From Paraburkholderia aromaticivorans (GTDB taxonomy: Bacteria; Pseudomonadota; Gammaproteobacteria; Burkholderiales; Burkholderiaceae), in the NCBI RefSeq assembly GCF_012689525.1, contig NZ_CP051515.1, positions 2,790,001-2,854,000 on the forward strand: a DNA stretch of 64,000 bases. Direction: 5' to 3'. Each line of letters begins with the position of its first letter. The first letter of the stretch is position 1. Below, piece after piece: positions 51,627-59,924 of this stretch. The notes beneath the pieces were generated by a model. The model made no database searches. It saw nothing but the letters and a program-made list of their open reading frames with translations, and had not been told where the DNA came from. The position numbers and the translations under genes are program-made.

Positions 51627-52709
51627 TCACGCATGAACCGGGATGCCGCGCATCGCGGCCAGCGCGTCGAGCCGCGCCACCGCTTCGTCGACGATGCGGC
51701 CGATCAGGCTTTCGCACGGTTCGAGCGCGCCGATCACCGCGGCCACCTGGCCGCTCGGCAACACGCCCTCATCGGGCGCGCCGTCGACGATCGCGCGCTG
51801 GATCAGAAACGGCGCGTTGGCCGCCATCAGCGTCTGGCTCGCGGTGTAGTTGTGATCACGCAAGGCCTTGAGTCCGAGCGACGCCATCTGCGTGAGACTC
51901 ATGCCACTCTGGCGGCGCCATGCTTCGGCCGTCTTCAAGGCGAAAAGCGTGCGGCGCAATGGGCCGAAGGCTTCGAGCCGCAGTAGGTATGGGTTGTCGA
52001 TCATGCGTTGCGGCAAGCCGTCGAGCGCCGCAGACACGCGAATGTGCGACGGGTCGTTGACCGCGACGTAACGTTCGAGCGTGGCGCGCGGCACGGGCGA
52101 CTCTTCGGTCATCAGAAACCGCGTGCCCATTGCGATACCGGCCGCGCCATAGCCGAGCGCGGCGGCGAGACCGCGTCCGTCGAAGAAACCGCCGGCTGCG
52201 ATCACCGGTACGTTCACCGCTTCGAGCACACGCGGCAGCAGCAGCGTGGTCGGCATCGAGCCCGTGTGGCCGCCGCCTTCCGCGCCCTGCACCGTGACCG
52301 CATCGGCGCCGAGTTCGACCGCTTTCTGCGCGTGCTTCGGCGCGCCCACGGTCGGAATGCACATCACGCCCGCGTCCTTGAAACGGCGGATCGTTTTCGC
52401 GTCGGGGCCGCGTCCGTAACTCACGGCGCGCAGCTTGTGGCGAATCGCCAGATCGACGACCTGCGCCGCGTTCGGCTGGAACATATGGAAGTTGATGCCG
52501 AAGGGTCGGTCCGTCAGTTCCTTCACGCGCAGAATCTCCGCTTCCACGCGGTCGGCTTCGAGCGTCGCGCCGGCGAGAAAACCGAAGCCGCCCGCATTGC
52601 AGGTGGCGGCCACGAGCCGCGCATCGGCGACCCAACCCATCGCCGTCTGCACGATCGGATAGCGGCAGCCGAGCAGATCGCACAGCGGCGTATGCAGGGC
52701 CGCGCTCAT
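51627..52709 (-). CDS. ipdC: IpdC-like flavoprotein (nitronate monooxygenase family)
   Basis: A 360-residue TIM-barrel FMN protein. Segments are CRYPIVQTAMGWVADARLVA, NAGGFGFLAGATLEADRVEA, PFGINFHMFQPN, VQGAEGGGHTGSMPT and VIAAGGFFDGRGLAAALGYG. In steroid gene sets this family member is IpdC, needed for a redox step in C/D-ring breakdown before EchA20 acts. Its ATG overlaps the stop of the upstream crotonase gene (ATGA). The nitronate monooxygenase name reflects fold only; the catalytic His of nitronate monooxygenases is not relied on here. Confidence 0.9.
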   Translation of the reverse strand: MSAALHTPLCDLLGCRYPIVQTAMGWVADARLVAATCNAGGFGFLAGATLEADRVEAEILRVKELTDRPFGINFHMFQPNAAQVVDLAIRHKLRAVSYGRGPDAKTIRRFKDAGVMCIPTVGAPKHAQKAVELGADAVTVQGAEGGGHTGSMPTTLLLPRVLEAVNVPVIAAGGFFDGRGLAAALGYGAAGIAMGTRFLMTEESPVPRATLERYVAVNDPSHIRVSAALDGLPQRMIDNPYLLRLEAFGPLRRTLFALKTAEAWRRQSGMSLTQMASLGLKALRDHNYTASQTLMAANAPFLIQRAIVDGAPDEGVLPSGQVAAVIGALEPCESLIGRIVDEAVARLDALAAMRGIPVHA

Positions 52710-53623
52710 GCAGCCTCTCCTTTTGCCGCGGCGTCGCCAGCGTCGGCGGGCGTTGCGCGTTGCGAGTCGGCCATCTTGCGGGCGTCGTAACCACCGAGCC
52801 GGTCGCCGCTGATCAGTTCGTTGTGCGCGTGGGCGAAGTGATGCCATGCGAACGCGGCATCCATTGCCGCGCGCTTGCCTTGCAGTTCTTCGACGTGATT
52901 CACCGCCTGCTTGGTGAGCGTCAAGCCAAGCCTGGGCATGTGTGCAATCTTCGCGGCAATCTCCGCAACGGTGTCCTGCAAGCGCTCGCGCGGCACGACG
53001 CGGTTCACCATGCCCATCTGATAGGCGCGCGCCGCATCCATCCGTTCGCCGAGAAACAGAAACTCCTTGGCGATGCGCGGATTCAGTTCGTACGCGTGCG
53101 CGAAATATTCGACGCCGGGAATGCCCATGCGCACGACCGGATCGGAGAAGAACGCGTCGTCGGACGCGACGATCAGATCGCACACCCACGCTAGCATCAA
53201 CCCACCGGCGACGCACGCGCCCTGCACCATCGCGATGGTCGGCTTGGGCAGATCGCGCCAGCGGCGGCACATGCCGAGATACACCTCCTGCTCGCGGGCG
53301 TAGAGAAACTCGCCGCCTTCCTTGCCGACGTGGTCGTACCAGAGCGAGGCCCGCTCGAACGATTGATCGATATCGCGACCCGGCGTGCCGATGTCGTGGC
53401 CCGCGGAAAAGTGCTTGCCCGCGCCAGCGAGCACGATGACTTTCACGGCATCGTCGTTCGATGCGCGTTTGAACGCCGCATCGAGCGCGTAAGTCATCTT
53501 CGAGTTCTGCGCGTTGTGGTACTCGGGGCGATTCATCGTGATGGTCGCAATGCCGTCGCTCACGCGATACTCGACGACCCGCTCTTCGGCTTTCGTTTCC
53601 GCCGTGGATGGCTGGTTCGACAT
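52706..53623 (-). CDS. Crotonase-family protein lacking both catalytic glutamates
   Basis: A 305-residue crotonase. Oxyanion segments are HFSAGHDIGTP and GACVAGGLMLAWVCDLIVAS. The Glu144 position is Met (GGLMLAW) and the Glu164 position is Val (SDPVVRMG); an Asp lies two residues before. It has about 45 extra residues compared with EchA20, including a polar C-terminal tail. It is coupled to ipdC by a four-base overlap and ends the ipdA-ipdB block. A non-hydratase reaction in C/D-ring degradation is likely; which one is not known. The start MSNQPSTAETKAEERVVEY at 53623 is eight bases after the ipdB stop codon. Confidence 0.85.
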   Translation of the reverse strand: MSNQPSTAETKAEERVVEYRVSDGIATITMNRPEYHNAQNSKMTYALDAAFKRASNDDAVKVIVLAGAGKHFSAGHDIGTPGRDIDQSFERASLWYDHVGKEGGEFLYAREQEVYLGMCRRWRDLPKPTIAMVQGACVAGGLMLAWVCDLIVASDDAFFSDPVVRMGIPGVEYFAHAYELNPRIAKEFLFLGERMDAARAYQMGMVNRVVPRERLQDTVAEIAAKIAHMPRLGLTLTKQAVNHVEELQGKRAAMDAAFAWHHFAHAHNELISGDRLGGYDARKMADSQRATPADAGDAAAKGEAA

Positions 53624-53631
53624 GACGTCCC

Positions 53632-54429
53632 TCACGCGCGGCGCGGCGCCGGATTGTTGCGCACGACGCTCGCGCGCAGGTTGTGCGGATCGAGCGCGCG
53701 CATGATGCGCAGATCGTCTTCGCTCGGCGGCGGCGTTACGTGCATGTCGGGATGCGCGAGCAGCGGAAAACTGGTGACGTCCTGCACTTCGTCGAAGCTC
53801 ACGCCAGGATGCAGCGAGCGCACCCGCACCGCATGATCCGGGCCGCCGAAGTCCATCACGCACAGATCGGTGATGATGCTGCGCAGATCCGTGAATGCGC
53901 GCATGCCTGGAATCTCGCGGGCCGGGTTGTAGCCCACGCTGCACACCATGTCCACTTCGCCGGCCACGAACGTCCGCTTGCCATGCCCGCTCACGAAAAA
54001 CGAATTCGCGTGGTTGATGCTGTTGCCCGGGAAGCCGCGCGCGCCGAGCAGTTGTGTCTTCGGCTTCGAATAGTCGTCACCGAGCCAGGAGATGTTGGCC
54101 TGGCCGAAGCGGTCGATCTGCGTGGGCATCACGAGTGCATGCCGTTTGCCATGCCACACGCAATCGAACACACGCTCATAGGTCATCAGGCCCGACGCTT
54201 CGACGCGGCAACCCGCTTCGCGCGGCCCGAGCGGCACCGGGCTTTCGACCAGATAGGCTTCGCCATCGGTGAGCATCAAACCGGCGTTGTAGGCAAGGCG
54301 CGCAAGACCTGCAGCGAGGCGCGGACCTGTGCCGATGCCGGTCGCCAGCACTTCGCCGTCGTCGCGCCAGACACGCGCCGCGGCAGTGATCATGAGTTCG
54401 GCGAGAGAATAATCGAGAGAGTCGCTCAT
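53632..54429 (-). CDS. ipdB: IpdB-like CoA-transferase-fold ring hydrolase, beta subunit
   Basis: A 265-residue class I CoA-transferase beta-subunit-like protein. Segments are ELMITAAARVWRDDGEVLAT, TGIGTGPRLAAGLARLAYNA, MPTQIDRFGQANISWLGDDY and VAGEVDMVCSVGYNPAREIP. With IpdA it forms IpdAB, which despite its fold hydrolyses ring C of the HIP-derived CoA ester. AAGGAGC lies before the ATG at 54429, ten bases after the ipdA stop; a longer frame inside ipdA lacks support. The catalytic Glu of true CoA-transferase beta subunits is not evident, as expected for IpdB. Confidence 0.92.
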   Translation of the reverse strand: MSDSLDYSLAELMITAAARVWRDDGEVLATGIGTGPRLAAGLARLAYNAGLMLTDGEAYLVESPVPLGPREAGCRVEASGLMTYERVFDCVWHGKRHALVMPTQIDRFGQANISWLGDDYSKPKTQLLGARGFPGNSINHANSFFVSGHGKRTFVAGEVDMVCSVGYNPAREIPGMRAFTDLRSIITDLCVMDFGGPDHAVRVRSLHPGVSFDEVQDVTSFPLLAHPDMHVTPPPSEDDLRIMRALDPHNLRASVVRNNPAPRRA

Positions 54430-54439
54430 CTGCGCTCCT

Positions 54440-55324
54440 TTACAGAATCGGCAACGGCAACGCCGCCACATGGGACCGGCCGCCCGCGCGTTGCAGATAG
54501 CCGGATTCGTCGGTGCCTACCGTGTCGTGCAGATAAGCCGCGGTCTGCGCCTCGCCCTCGGCGCTCGCGCAATACGTCTTCAGATGCGGCAGATCCCAGC
54601 CATAAGCCGGCGCGCACGAGGTCGGATGCGCGCCGCACGGCGTATGCACCACGCCCGTGACGAGCGAACGCTCGAAGGTGTTGCGACGCGCGAGGTCGAG
54701 GTCGCTGCTCGCGAGCGAGTCCACGACCGTCTCGCTGCTAACGAAACACTTCGCCGCCGCACGAGCGAACCAGGCATCGAAGAACGGATCGGGGCCGTCG
54801 ATGCGCGTATTGCCCATCCGGTCCGCCGCGTTCACGTGCAACAGTGCCGCGTCGAGTTCGATGGCGGGCATCGCGAGCAGCGTCTCGCCACCGTACGGCG
54901 ACTCGACCGTGCGCAAATGCGGCGCGTGCTTGAGCAGATCGGTGCCGAGGCCGACTCGCGTGGGCAGAAACGGCAAGCGCGCGGCGGCGGCACGCAGGCC
55001 GAGCTGCAACATGCCTTCGTCGAGTTCCCATACATCGATTGCGCCGGTTTCGCGCGCCCGGCGGAAATGCGGCTCGAGCGGAATCACATCGAGCGACACA
55101 AAGCCGAACACCACCTTGCGCACTTTGCCCGCCGCGCACAGCAGGCCGACATCCGGGCCGCCGTAGCCGACCACCGTGAGGTCCTTCAGATCCGAGCGCA
55201 CGATTTCGCGCACCAGCGCCATCGGTTTGCGGCGCGGACCCCAGCCGCCGATGCCGATCGTCATACCGTCGGCGAGTTGCGCGACCACGTCGCGCGCGCT
55301 GAGTTGTTTATCGAGTGTTTTCAT
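54440..55324 (-). CDS. ipdA: IpdA-like CoA-transferase-fold ring hydrolase, alpha subunit
   Basis: A 294-residue CoA-transferase alpha-subunit-like protein. Segments are ARDVVAQLADGMTIGIGGWG, TVVGYGGPDVGLLCAAGKVR, IDVWELDEGMLQLGLRAAAA and ALLHVNAADRMGNTRIDGPD. Glu100 and Glu103 in WELDEGM mark the likely active site; in Mycobacterium tuberculosis IpdA a Glu in this region is catalytic. IpdAB opens the last carbocycle of steroids and is a useful marker of steroid degradation. It lies directly after hsaC (six bases) and before ipdB. Confidence 0.92.
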   Translation of the reverse strand: MKTLDKQLSARDVVAQLADGMTIGIGGWGPRRKPMALVREIVRSDLKDLTVVGYGGPDVGLLCAAGKVRKVVFGFVSLDVIPLEPHFRRARETGAIDVWELDEGMLQLGLRAAAARLPFLPTRVGLGTDLLKHAPHLRTVESPYGGETLLAMPAIELDAALLHVNAADRMGNTRIDGPDPFFDAWFARAAAKCFVSSETVVDSLASSDLDLARRNTFERSLVTGVVHTPCGAHPTSCAPAYGWDLPHLKTYCASAEGEAQTAAYLHDTVGTDESGYLQRAGGRSHVAALPLPIL

Positions 55325-55330
55325 ATCGGC

Positions 55331-56227
55331 CTAGCGAAATCCCACGCTGAAGTCATGTCCCCACAAGCTCACGCGCGTCGCTTCATAGACGCTGTGCTGC
55401 GCCCAGTCGACCGTCAGGCCGCCATAGCCATATTCCATATCGAAGCCGCCCGGCGTCTTCATGTAGAACGAGATCATGTGGTCGTTGCAGTGGCGGCCGA
55501 GCGTGGCAGAGAGCTTCACGTCTTGCGCCACGACACGGTCGAGCGCGCGGCCTACTTCATCCATCGAGTCGACTTCGGCCATCACGTGAATGCAGCCGGA
55601 CGGCACCGCCAGATCCATGATCGCGAGGCTGTGGTGGCGCGCGTTCTTACAGTGCAGGAAGTGGATGCGTTTTTCCGGCTCGGCGGGGTCGTCGGTGAAG
55701 CGCACGCGGAAGATGTCGGACAGCTCGAAGCCCAGCACGTTGCGCAGGAACGCATCGGTGGCGTCGAAGTGCGGCGCGGGCAGCACCGCGTGGCCGAGGC
55801 CCATTGCGCCGGTCACGAAACCGGGCACGCCGAGCGGCGAAGCGAAGCGGCGGAAATCGGCGCACACGCCCCAGAAAAACTCGTGCCGGTTGCCGGAAGG
55901 ATCGACGCACCACGCCATCGCCTGCACGCGTCGCAATGCCGCTTCGTCGGCGCTCGCACGGACCGCTTCCACACCATTCGATTCGAGCGCGCGAATCGCG
56001 TGGTCGAACGCGGCAGCATCGGCCAGTTCCCAGCCCGATGCGAAGTAGCGATCGGTGTCGCCGGGCACGATCAGGTAGCGGAAATCGCGCTCGTCCATCT
56101 TCAGATACAGCGCGCCGCTGGCTGCTTCCTGCGCCTGCATGCCCAGCACGTTTTCTGCGTAATCGCGCCATGTGTCGACCCTGGCCGACTGCACGACGAC
56201 GTAGCCTAAAGCCCGCACATCGATCAT
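55331..56227 (-). CDS. hsaC: Extradiol dioxygenase HsaC/TesB (3,4-DHSA dioxygenase)
   Basis: A 298-residue type I extradiol dioxygenase of two vicinal-oxygen-chelate domains. Iron ligands are His146 (MGLGHAVL), His199 (ARHHSLAI) and Glu265 (FDMEYGYGG), and active-site Tyr255 lies in SFYMKTPG. Positions match BphC/HsaC. It cleaves the catechol ring A of 3,4-DHSA in meta fashion; HsaD then hydrolyses the product. GGAGGAG precedes the ATG. The N-terminal strand GYVVVQSARVDTWRDYAENV is typical of the HsaC branch. It lies between fadD3 and ipdA, linking ring A and ring C/D functions in one transcript. Confidence 0.93.
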   Translation of the reverse strand: MIDVRALGYVVVQSARVDTWRDYAENVLGMQAQEAASGALYLKMDERDFRYLIVPGDTDRYFASGWELADAAAFDHAIRALESNGVEAVRASADEAALRRVQAMAWCVDPSGNRHEFFWGVCADFRRFASPLGVPGFVTGAMGLGHAVLPAPHFDATDAFLRNVLGFELSDIFRVRFTDDPAEPEKRIHFLHCKNARHHSLAIMDLAVPSGCIHVMAEVDSMDEVGRALDRVVAQDVKLSATLGRHCNDHMISFYMKTPGGFDMEYGYGGLTVDWAQHSVYEATRVSLWGHDFSVGFR

Positions 56228-56303
56228 CTCCGACTCCTCCAGAAGCTGTTGTTGTCAGGCTTATTCTGGCGGTGCGGAGCGTGCGCAACATCGTCTGTTG
56301 GGA

Positions 56304-57941
56304 CTAGTTTGCAGCGGTGTTTTCAGTGGTTTTTTCGCTGTTTACATCGATGCTTCCGGCGCCATCGCGCAGACGGTATTTGAGCACCTTGCCGGCCGCG
56401 CTCACGGGCAACTGATCGACCAGCGTGACGAAGCGCGGCACCTTGTAATTCGCCATGTTCTTGCGAGCCCAATCAGTCAGTTCCTCGGCGCTTGCATGCT
56501 CGCCCGAGCGCAACACGACATAGGCATGGCCCACCTCGCCGAGCCGCGCGTCCGGCACGCCGATCAGCGCCACCTGCGCGACCGCCGGATGCCCGCTGAA
56601 AAGCCGCTCGATCTCCGCCGGATAGCAATTGAATCCGCCGACGATGAACATGTCCTTGATGCGATCCGTAATGCGCAGATAGCCGCGTTCGTCGAGCGTA
56701 CCGAGGTCGCCGGTGTGCAGCCAGCCGTCGGCGTCGATGGTGTCGAGCGCCGTTTCCTGCTGGCCGAAGTAGCCTTGCATGACGTTGTAGCCACGAATCA
56801 GCACTTCGCCGGTTTCGCCCGGCGCGAGCGCGCTGCCGTCGCTGTCGGCGATTCGTATCTCGACGCCTGGCATCGCGCGGCCCGAGGTGTGCGCGATGGT
56901 TTCGGCGTCATCGCCACGCCGGCAGAGCGCGGCAAAGCCACACGATTCCGTCAGGCCGTAGCCGGTCAGCACCGTCTCGAAGCCGAGTTGCGCGCGCATT
57001 CGTTCGATGAGACTCGGCGCGATCGCAGCCGCGCCCGTCACCGCCACGCGCAGCGAGGACAGATCGCGCTCAGCGAGTCCCGGCATGTCGAGCAACGCGT
57101 GATACAGCGTCGGCGGCCCTGGCAACACGGAGACGCGATCGCGCACGATGCGTTCGAGCACGCGCTCCGGGTTGAACACCAGATGCGGCAGCACCGTCGC
57201 GCCGCTTGCCAGTGCCGCGAGCCAGCCAGCCTTGTAGCCGAACGCATGGAAGAACGGATTGACGATCAGGTAACGGTCGGCATCGCGCAGCGTCGCGATC
57301 TGCGCCCAGTCGTGGACCGCGCGCAGATTCTGGCCGTGCGTGGTCATGACGCCTTTCGGGCGGCCCGTCGTGCCGGACGTGAACATGATGTCCATCAGCG
57401 TGTCGGGACGCACTTGCGCTTCACGGCTGCGAAACGTCTCCATCGACGTGCCCGCTGCGCGCAGCAGGAAGGCGTTCCACGTTTCGTCGCAACCGTGGGT
57501 CGTGCTGGCGGACGGCAATGCCTCACCGTCGAACACGACAATGCGCTCCAGCGACGCCGGACGATGCGCGGCCAACATCGCCGGATACGATTCGCCAAGG
57601 AACGTGCCGCAGCAGAACAGCAGCCGCGCGCCGCTGTCCTCGAGAATCGCGCCGGCTTCGAGCCCTTTCATACGCGTATTGATCGGCACCAGCGCTGCGC
57701 CCGCGCTGTGAATCGCCAGCGCCGCGACGATCCACAGCGCGACGTTCGGCGCCCAGACCGCGACGCGCTCGCCCGGTTGAATGCCGCAATTGATCAACGC
57801 GCGAGCCGCCGTGATTCGCGCGGCGTCGAGTTGCGCGTAGCTGAGATTGCCCTGTACCGTTTCGATCGCGATGCGCGTGCCGTAGCGCGCGGCGGCTCGC
57901 GCGATCAACGCGGGCGTCGTCAGAATGTGGTTCAGCGTCAT
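56304..57941 (-). CDS. fadD3: FadD3-like HIP-CoA synthetase (ScdA-type acyl-CoA ligase)
   Basis: A 545-residue AMP-forming ligase. Motifs are FTSGTTGRPKGVMTTHG (P-loop), GYGLTESCGFAALC, GDLGTLDERGYLRITDRIKD and the C-terminal PVSAAGKVLKYRLRD with catalytic Lys. FadD3 activates HIP, the bicyclic acid left after HsaD, to HIP-CoA, committing it to ring C/D degradation. Position beside hsaC and ipdAB supports this over other fatty acid ligases. The ATG at 57941 lacks a clear ribosome-binding site; the frame remains open upstream, so the start is uncertain by some codons. Confidence 0.88.
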   Translation of the reverse strand: MTLNHILTTPALIARAAARYGTRIAIETVQGNLSYAQLDAARITAARALINCGIQPGERVAVWAPNVALWIVAALAIHSAGAALVPINTRMKGLEAGAILEDSGARLLFCCGTFLGESYPAMLAAHRPASLERIVVFDGEALPSASTTHGCDETWNAFLLRAAGTSMETFRSREAQVRPDTLMDIMFTSGTTGRPKGVMTTHGQNLRAVHDWAQIATLRDADRYLIVNPFFHAFGYKAGWLAALASGATVLPHLVFNPERVLERIVRDRVSVLPGPPTLYHALLDMPGLAERDLSSLRVAVTGAAAIAPSLIERMRAQLGFETVLTGYGLTESCGFAALCRRGDDAETIAHTSGRAMPGVEIRIADSDGSALAPGETGEVLIRGYNVMQGYFGQQETALDTIDADGWLHTGDLGTLDERGYLRITDRIKDMFIVGGFNCYPAEIERLFSGHPAVAQVALIGVPDARLGEVGHAYVVLRSGEHASAEELTDWARKNMANYKVPRFVTLVDQLPVSAAGKVLKYRLRDGAGSIDVNSEKTTENTAAN

Positions 57942-58008
57942 GATGAATTCGATGAAGAGGGTTCGCGGCACGCGCAACACGCGAACGCCGCGCGTGCGCG
58001 CCGCGAAC

Positions 58009-59127
58009 CTAGTCGGGGAAAGCCACGCGCAGCGTCGCGCTGGCGGGTGTGGCACTGCAGGCGAGCGTCCAGCCCTCGGCGAGATCCGCTGCGTCGAGCA
58101 CGTGATTGGCGTTCAGCTTCACGCTGCCGTCGACGACCCGGCACATGCAGGCGCCGCATAAGCCGTTACGGCAGGAGTTGGGAGCGGGGATATCGGCGCG
58201 CAGCATGGCGTCGAGCAGGGTTTCGCCCGGCTCGCTCACTACGTGGAAAGTGGTGCCGTCGAGTACGGTTTCGATTTTCGCGAAGGGTTCGGCTGCCGCC
58301 TCGGTCTCCGCTCCGCTTCTGGTTTTGCCTTCCGTCTTTGTTTTGGCATCGGCTCCATCAGTTTCCGTTGCCGTAGCTGTTTCCCGCGCGGCAGACTTCA
58401 CCACGGCCGCCGGCAAATCAGGCAACGAAGCAAAGCGCTCCACATGCACTTTCGCGCGCGGCAAGCCCAGCGCCAATATCGCCGCCAGCGCGTTCTCCAT
58501 GAACAGCGCCGGTCCGCAGATGAAGCACTCCTGCATGCTCCACGGCCGCGCCAGTTCTTCCAGATGACGCTGCTGCGGAATACCTTGCACGCTGTCGAGC
58601 CAATGGATCACCCGCAAACGGCCTGCATGTCGCTGCCCGAGTTGCCGCAGTTCATCGGCGAAAATCACCGACTGCGCGTCGCGGTTCGCATAGATCAGCG
58701 TCAGCGTGCCGCGCCCGTTCACCAGCGCCGACTTCAGTATGGACAGCACCGGCGTGATGCCACTGCCGCCCGCGAACAGCAGCAGATCACCGTCGAGCGA
58801 GCGCGGTGTGAAGATGCCGGCCGGCGCCATCACGTCGAGTTCGTCGCCGGGCTGGACGCTGTCGCACATCCAGTTTGAAGCGCGTCCGTCGCGCACCCGC
58901 TTGATGGTGATCTTCGGCGCATGGTCGATACCCGGCGCGCTCGAAAGCGAATAGCAACGCTGCACGGTCGCGTCGGCGCACGGCACCCTGAGCGTGAGAA
59001 ACTGCCCCGGGCGATAGCTGAACGCATCGCGCAACGTCTGCGGCAGATCGAACACGAAAGAGCGCGCGTCGGCGCTCTCCGCGATTACGTCCGCCACTTT
59101 GAGCCGGTGAAAACGCGAATCGGCCAT
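58009..59127 (-). CDS. kshB: 3-ketosteroid 9alpha-hydroxylase reductase KshB
   Basis: A 372-residue class IA oxygenase reductase. The FAD domain shows RCYSLSSAPG, the NAD domain LLFAGGSGITPVLSILKSAL, and the C-terminal plant-type ferredoxin domain CRNGLCGACMCRV plus a distal Cys (LACSATPA). It passes electrons from NADH to the Rieske protein KshA encoded at 36486-37562. A linker of about 38 residues rich in Ala, Thr, Glu and Lys (near residues 250-290) separates the NAD and ferredoxin domains, longer than usual. It lies between fadD3 and a hydroxysteroid dehydrogenase gene. Confidence 0.92.
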   Translation of the reverse strand: MADSRFHRLKVADVIAESADARSFVFDLPQTLRDAFSYRPGQFLTLRVPCADATVQRCYSLSSAPGIDHAPKITIKRVRDGRASNWMCDSVQPGDELDVMAPAGIFTPRSLDGDLLLFAGGSGITPVLSILKSALVNGRGTLTLIYANRDAQSVIFADELRQLGQRHAGRLRVIHWLDSVQGIPQQRHLEELARPWSMQECFICGPALFMENALAAILALGLPRAKVHVERFASLPDLPAAVVKSAARETATATETDGADAKTKTEGKTRSGAETEAAAEPFAKIETVLDGTTFHVVSEPGETLLDAMLRADIPAPNSCRNGLCGACMCRVVDGSVKLNANHVLDAADLAEGWTLACSATPASATLRVAFPD

Positions 59128-59138
59128 GGCGCGCGAAC

Positions 59139-59903
59139 TCAGGCCACGCCCATGATCAACTGCGCGTTATCGATCCGATACTCGCTGCCGTTGATAAAGC
59201 GCGATTCATCGGATGCAAGGAACAACACCAGATTCGCGATGTCTTCCGGCAAGCACATACGCGCATGCGGATCGACAGATTGCGTGAGCACCTCGCGCGT
59301 CTCTTCGGCGGCGCCGAAGAACGGTGCGGTCATCGGCGTGAGAATGCCGTCCGGGTGAATGGTGTTGCAACGGACCTTGTAGCCCTGCTGCTTGCAATGC
59401 GCGGCGATTGCGCGCGTGAGCGCCGTCACCGCGCCCTTGCTGGCCGAATAGGCGCAGAACGCGCCGAGCCCGCCCAACGCCGCGACCGACGACATATTCA
59501 CGATCGAGCCGCCCTTCTCCTTCATCGCCTTCACGGCCGCGCGGCAGCCGAGAAAATAACCTTCGGCATTGATGCGCAGCACTTGCTGCCATTGTTCGAG
59601 CGTGGTGTCCTCGATACTGCCGAGCAACAGCACGGCTGCGTTGTTGACCAGCACGTCCGGCGTGCCGAAGCTACTCTGCGCGGCGCCGAACACATCGTTC
59701 CAGCCCGCTTCGGACGTGATATCGTGGCGCACGAAGCGAGCCGCGTCGCCGATTTGCGCCGCCACTTCGCGGCCGGCTTCCTCGTTGACGTCGGTCAGCA
59801 CGACACGCGCGCCTTCACGAGCGAACAACAGCGCGTCCTGTTTGCCGACGCCGCTCGCGGCGCCCGTCACGACGGCGATCTTGCCTTTGAGTCTCTCTCC
59901 CAT
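59139..59903 (-). CDS. 3beta/17beta-hydroxysteroid dehydrogenase
   Basis: A 254-residue SDR closely resembling the Comamonas testosteroni 3beta/17beta-hydroxysteroid dehydrogenase. Shared features are VVTGAASGVGKQDALLFARE, FVRHDITSEAGWNDVF, VLVNNAAVLLLGSIEDTTLE, catalytic YSASKGAVTALTRA and NTIHPDGILTPM. It oxidises 3beta- or 17beta-hydroxyl groups of androgen-type steroids with NAD, giving 3- and 17-ketones that feed the ketosteroid isomerase and dehydrogenases. GAGAGA precedes the ATG. It lies between the second KstD-like flavoprotein gene and kshB. Confidence 0.9.
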   Translation of the reverse strand: MGERLKGKIAVVTGAASGVGKQDALLFAREGARVVLTDVNEEAGREVAAQIGDAARFVRHDITSEAGWNDVFGAAQSSFGTPDVLVNNAAVLLLGSIEDTTLEQWQQVLRINAEGYFLGCRAAVKAMKEKGGSIVNMSSVAALGGLGAFCAYSASKGAVTALTRAIAAHCKQQGYKVRCNTIHPDGILTPMTAPFFGAAEETREVLTQSVDPHARMCLPEDIANLVLFLASDESRFINGSEYRIDNAQLIMGVA

Positions 59904-59924
59904 CTTGGTTCTCTCTTGTCGGTG

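Noticed and set aside
54470..56209. Long open frame of 579 codons opposite ipdA and hsaC
   Set aside because: Antisense to two clearly identified genes and of biased composition; a shadow frame.
56298..58376. Open frame of 692 codons opposite fadD3
   Set aside because: Antisense shadow of a well-supported ligase with all motifs; no independent evidence.
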